A DNA stretch of 6,585 bases. Source: UBA1557 sp041675185. GTDB lineage: Bacteria > Patescibacteriota > Patescibacteriia > Magasanikbacterales > UBA922. Under the pieces are notes generated by a model. The model saw only the letters and a list, made by a program, of their open reading frames with translations, was not told where the DNA came from and made no database searches. Positions 5,260 to 6,585 of this stretch are shown here, piece by piece; positions within the stretch are counted from its first letter, which is position 1; each line of letters begins with the position of its first letter. A program made the translations under genes and the position numbers. Location: positions 1 to 6,585 of the forward strand of contig JBAYUH010000035.1 in assembly GCA_041675185.1 (NCBI GenBank), written 5' to 3'.

Positions 5260-5298
5260 ATGAATGTCAAATTATTATTTACAATAAAACAAATATGA
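5260..5298 (+). CDS. Possible leader peptide upstream of the module 3 SBP
   Basis: A 12-codon frame, MNVKLLFTIKQI, whose ATG lies seven bases after the -10 box of the SBP promoter, the same spacing as the leaderless regulator genes. Its TGA stop (5296-5298) overlaps the SBP start in an ATGA junction, an arrangement used elsewhere for translational coupling. It has no codon evidence of its own, and the other two SBP leaders show no equivalent. It may be chance. Confidence 0.25.
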   Translation: MNVKLLFTIKQI

Positions 5299-6383
5299 AA
5301 AATTATAAGCAATTAACCGTGTTGATCTGTATAGTTCTGGTAGGAATCTTAGTTTTTTGGTCTTTAAATTACCAAGACAATCCAAAAGATACTGTTAAAA
5401 TCGGTGTTATCTCTCCAATTACAGGTTTAATCCAAGGAGGTGATAATCTCGGACAAGGTTTTGTTAATGGTCTAATTCTTGCACAAGAGGACTATAAGAG
5501 TCAAAATCCAGATGCTAAATTTGAAATTATTATTGAAGATGATGGATATGACTCTAAAAAAGGAATGTCTGCATATCAAAAATTAACTTCTATAAATAAG
5601 ATTGATGCCTTAATCAATCTTTCATCCCCTACAATTGATTCGATAACTCAAAACATAAAACAACAAGAAATCCCTGTAGTTCAATTAGGTCTTGAAAGTG
5701 AGATTATGGAAGATACAATTTTTGCGATATATCCAGATCAAGCGGCGATAGGCGTATTGGGAACAACAGCAGAACAAGATGGTGCTAAAAGAGTTGTAAT
5801 CGCAACTCAACAAATTAAAGCATATGAAAGTCTTGTTTCAGATTTCCAATCAAACTTTGAAGGTGAGACTGAGGTATTACGAATGAGTCCGTCAGAAAAT
5901 AATTTGAAACCAACTGCATTAAAAATAAAAGAATTAAATCCTGATGCTGTAGTTTTGTTCATGGGTTCAAAAGAAGGTTCTCAACTTATTAAAGAGATGA
6001 ATAACATTGGATACAAACCAAATAATTTATATTTTGACATAAGTTTGCAATACGGAATTGCTGATTATGCTGAAATGTTGGGAGGATTAGATAAAATAAA
6101 TGGAGCAAAATCATTATATATGAGTTCAAATATGAATTTTGATTTTGAACAAAGATATGAAAAAAGATTTGGAGAAAGATTCTCTTTATTAGCTGGATTC
6201 GGATATGACGCTTATATGACAACGGTTAAAACGTATGATAATAATTCAGAGGTTTGGATTAAGAATATAAGTAAATATAAAGATGAGGGTGTAACTGGAA
6301 CAATACAATTTAATAACTTAGGTGTTAGACCACCTACGTTTGAAATTGCAGAAGTGGTGAACGGAGAGCTGATAGTAAAATAA
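5295..6383 (+). CDS. Membrane-anchored ABC-type solute-binding protein, Leu/Ile/Val-binding-like (module 3)
   Basis: A 362-residue type 1 solute-binding protein. MKNYKQ precedes a hydrophobic segment (8-24). Cys12 lies too close to the N-terminus, in the middle of that segment and without a lipobox (TVLIC), so lipidation is unlikely. The binding domain starts VKIGVISPITGLIQGGDNLGQGFVNGLILAQEDY (34-67), with a longer first ligand loop than its paralogues. Then come EDDGYDSKKGMSAYQKL (81-97), IDALINLSSPT (103-113), a hinge strand RVVIATQQ (166-173), PDAVVLFMGSKEGSQLIKEM (216-235), GFGYDAYMTTVKTYD (301-315) and GVTGTIQFNNLGVRPPTFEIAEVVNGEL (332-359). It is closest to the module 2 SBP within this window. 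The start follows an A-rich leader without a Shine-Dalgarno motif and overlaps the stop of a possible 12-codon leader frame. The ligand is unknown and no transporter partner is in sight. Confidence 0.88.
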   Translation: MKNYKQLTVLICIVLVGILVFWSLNYQDNPKDTVKIGVISPITGLIQGGDNLGQGFVNGLILAQEDYKSQNPDAKFEIIIEDDGYDSKKGMSAYQKLTSINKIDALINLSSPTIDSITQNIKQQEIPVVQLGLESEIMEDTIFAIYPDQAAIGVLGTTAEQDGAKRVVIATQQIKAYESLVSDFQSNFEGETEVLRMSPSENNLKPTALKIKELNPDAVVLFMGSKEGSQLIKEMNNIGYKPNNLYFDISLQYGIADYAEMLGGLDKINGAKSLYMSSNMNFDFEQRYEKRFGERFSLLAGFGYDAYMTTVKTYDNNSEVWIKNISKYKDEGVTGTIQFNNLGVRPPTFEIAEVVNGELIVK

Positions 6384-6394
6384 AAAATACAGTA

Positions 6395-6430
6395 AAAACA
6401 AAAACCACTCAATCGAGTGGTTTTTGTTTT
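6395..6430. terminator. Bidirectional terminator between modules 3 and 4
   Basis: A perfect 16-base inverted repeat, 6395-6410 against 6415-6430, with loop AATC and core CCACTC/GAGTGG. Each strand carries TTTTTGTTTT after the stem. It serves the SBP from the left and the partial regulator from the right, whose TAA (6429-6431) overlaps the end of the T-tract. Confidence 0.92.
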
Positions 6431-6585
6431 ATTTACCAAGCGCCCATAGACCGTTAAAAAATGTGACATAACTTTCAACAATCTTTTTATTTCTAATAGT
6501 GATTGTTGTGAGAGTCTCATCATACAAATAGATATTGATTGCATAGTCACTAAAAATGCAAATATTAGTAACACCAGAAAAAACA
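6429..6585 (-). CDS. C-terminus of a fourth TrmB-like regulator (5' end outside window)
   Basis: The minus-strand frame open at the right edge encodes 51 residues before TAA at 6429-6431. It contains AINIYLYDETLTTITIRNKKIVESYVTFFNGLW, which matches the closing segment of the other regulators in pattern: module 1 has AEIYLYDNKVAIMNW...GVIIKNKHI, module 3 has VRIIDYKNLNGIIIENKEV...FEMVW. This is the beta-strand pair plus final helix of the TrmB effector domain. Its position, convergent to the preceding SBP across the shared terminator, is the same as for the earlier regulators, so a fourth divergent SBP is expected beyond the window. Its DNA-binding part is not visible. Confidence 0.78.
   Translation of the reverse strand, partial: VFSGVTNICIFSDYAINIYLYDETLTTITIRNKKIVESYVTFFNGLWALGK

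Noticed and set aside
5304..5330. Lipoprotein signal around Cys12 of the module 3 SBP
   Set aside because: The cysteine follows only three hydrophobic residues after the basic N-terminus and lies inside the membrane segment; the preceding TVLI does not fit a lipobox.
5989..6222. Minus-strand 77-codon open frame
   Set aside because: It is antisense within the module 3 SBP, which has clear family motifs; the product has no recognisable features.
6212..6574. Minus-strand 120-codon open frame at the right end
   Set aside because: It crosses the terminator at 6395-6430 and the SBP 3' end. A different minus-strand frame over 6429-6585 encodes a recognisable TrmB C-terminus ending at the terminator.
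1..6585. Archaeal origin, suggested by TrmB-family regulators
   Set aside because: Sigma70-type promoters and hairpin/T-tract terminators at every module point to a bacterium; TrmB-like proteins also occur in bacteria.
1..6585. CRISPR array, tRNA/rRNA genes, insertion sequence
   Set aside because: The repeats seen are terminators and promoter-linked palindromes; no regular repeat-spacer pattern, cloverleaf sequence or transposase was found by eye.

Overview
The window looks like part of a bacterial genome, probably a Candidate Phyla Radiation (Patescibacteria) member. It has sigma70-type promoters (TTGAC[A/T]-N16/17-TATAnT), hairpin-plus-U-tract terminators and the standard genetic code. TrmB-family regulators, which are otherwise mostly archaeal, sit beside ABC-type solute-binding proteins with no transporter genes. 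The taxonomic placement is inference; the bacterial nature rests on the promoters and terminators.

Layout: a G+C-richer left edge (1-96, about 51% G+C) holds the C-terminus of a membrane protein, followed by a strong terminator (127-168). From about 174 on, the DNA is A+T-rich and consists of one architecture repeated: a TrmB-like regulator on the minus strand, a 158-184 bp control region, and a divergent N-terminally anchored solute-binding protein (SBP, type 1 periplasmic fold, Leu/Ile/Val-binding-like) on the plus strand. Module 1 is 174-992 with 1151-2242. Module 2 is 2292-3029 with 3201-4280. Module 3 is 4373-5110 with 5295-6383. The C-terminus of a fourth regulator (6429-6585) runs off the right edge, so the array continues. 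Modules are separated by almost identical short bidirectional terminators (2255-2297, 4343-4374, 6395-6430), and the regulator stop codons lie inside the terminator T-tracts.

Each control region can be read in some detail. All three complete regulators have a -35/-10 pair placed so that transcription should begin at or within a base or two of the ATG, which predicts leaderless mRNAs. Each control region carries its own inverted or direct repeats over the promoter elements, and these differ between modules. This suggests each regulator controls itself and its partner SBP through a private operator. The SBPs are clear paralogues (shared DSKK[A/G][L/M]SAY motif, GYDA motif, C-terminal G-x-x-G segment) but have diverged in the ligand-binding lobes, while the regulators have diverged strongly in their effector domains. 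The picture is an expanded set of regulator/binding-protein cassettes, each perhaps tuned to a different ligand. No permease or ATPase is present, so whether the SBPs serve a transporter encoded elsewhere or act as surface receptors or scavengers cannot be decided from this window.
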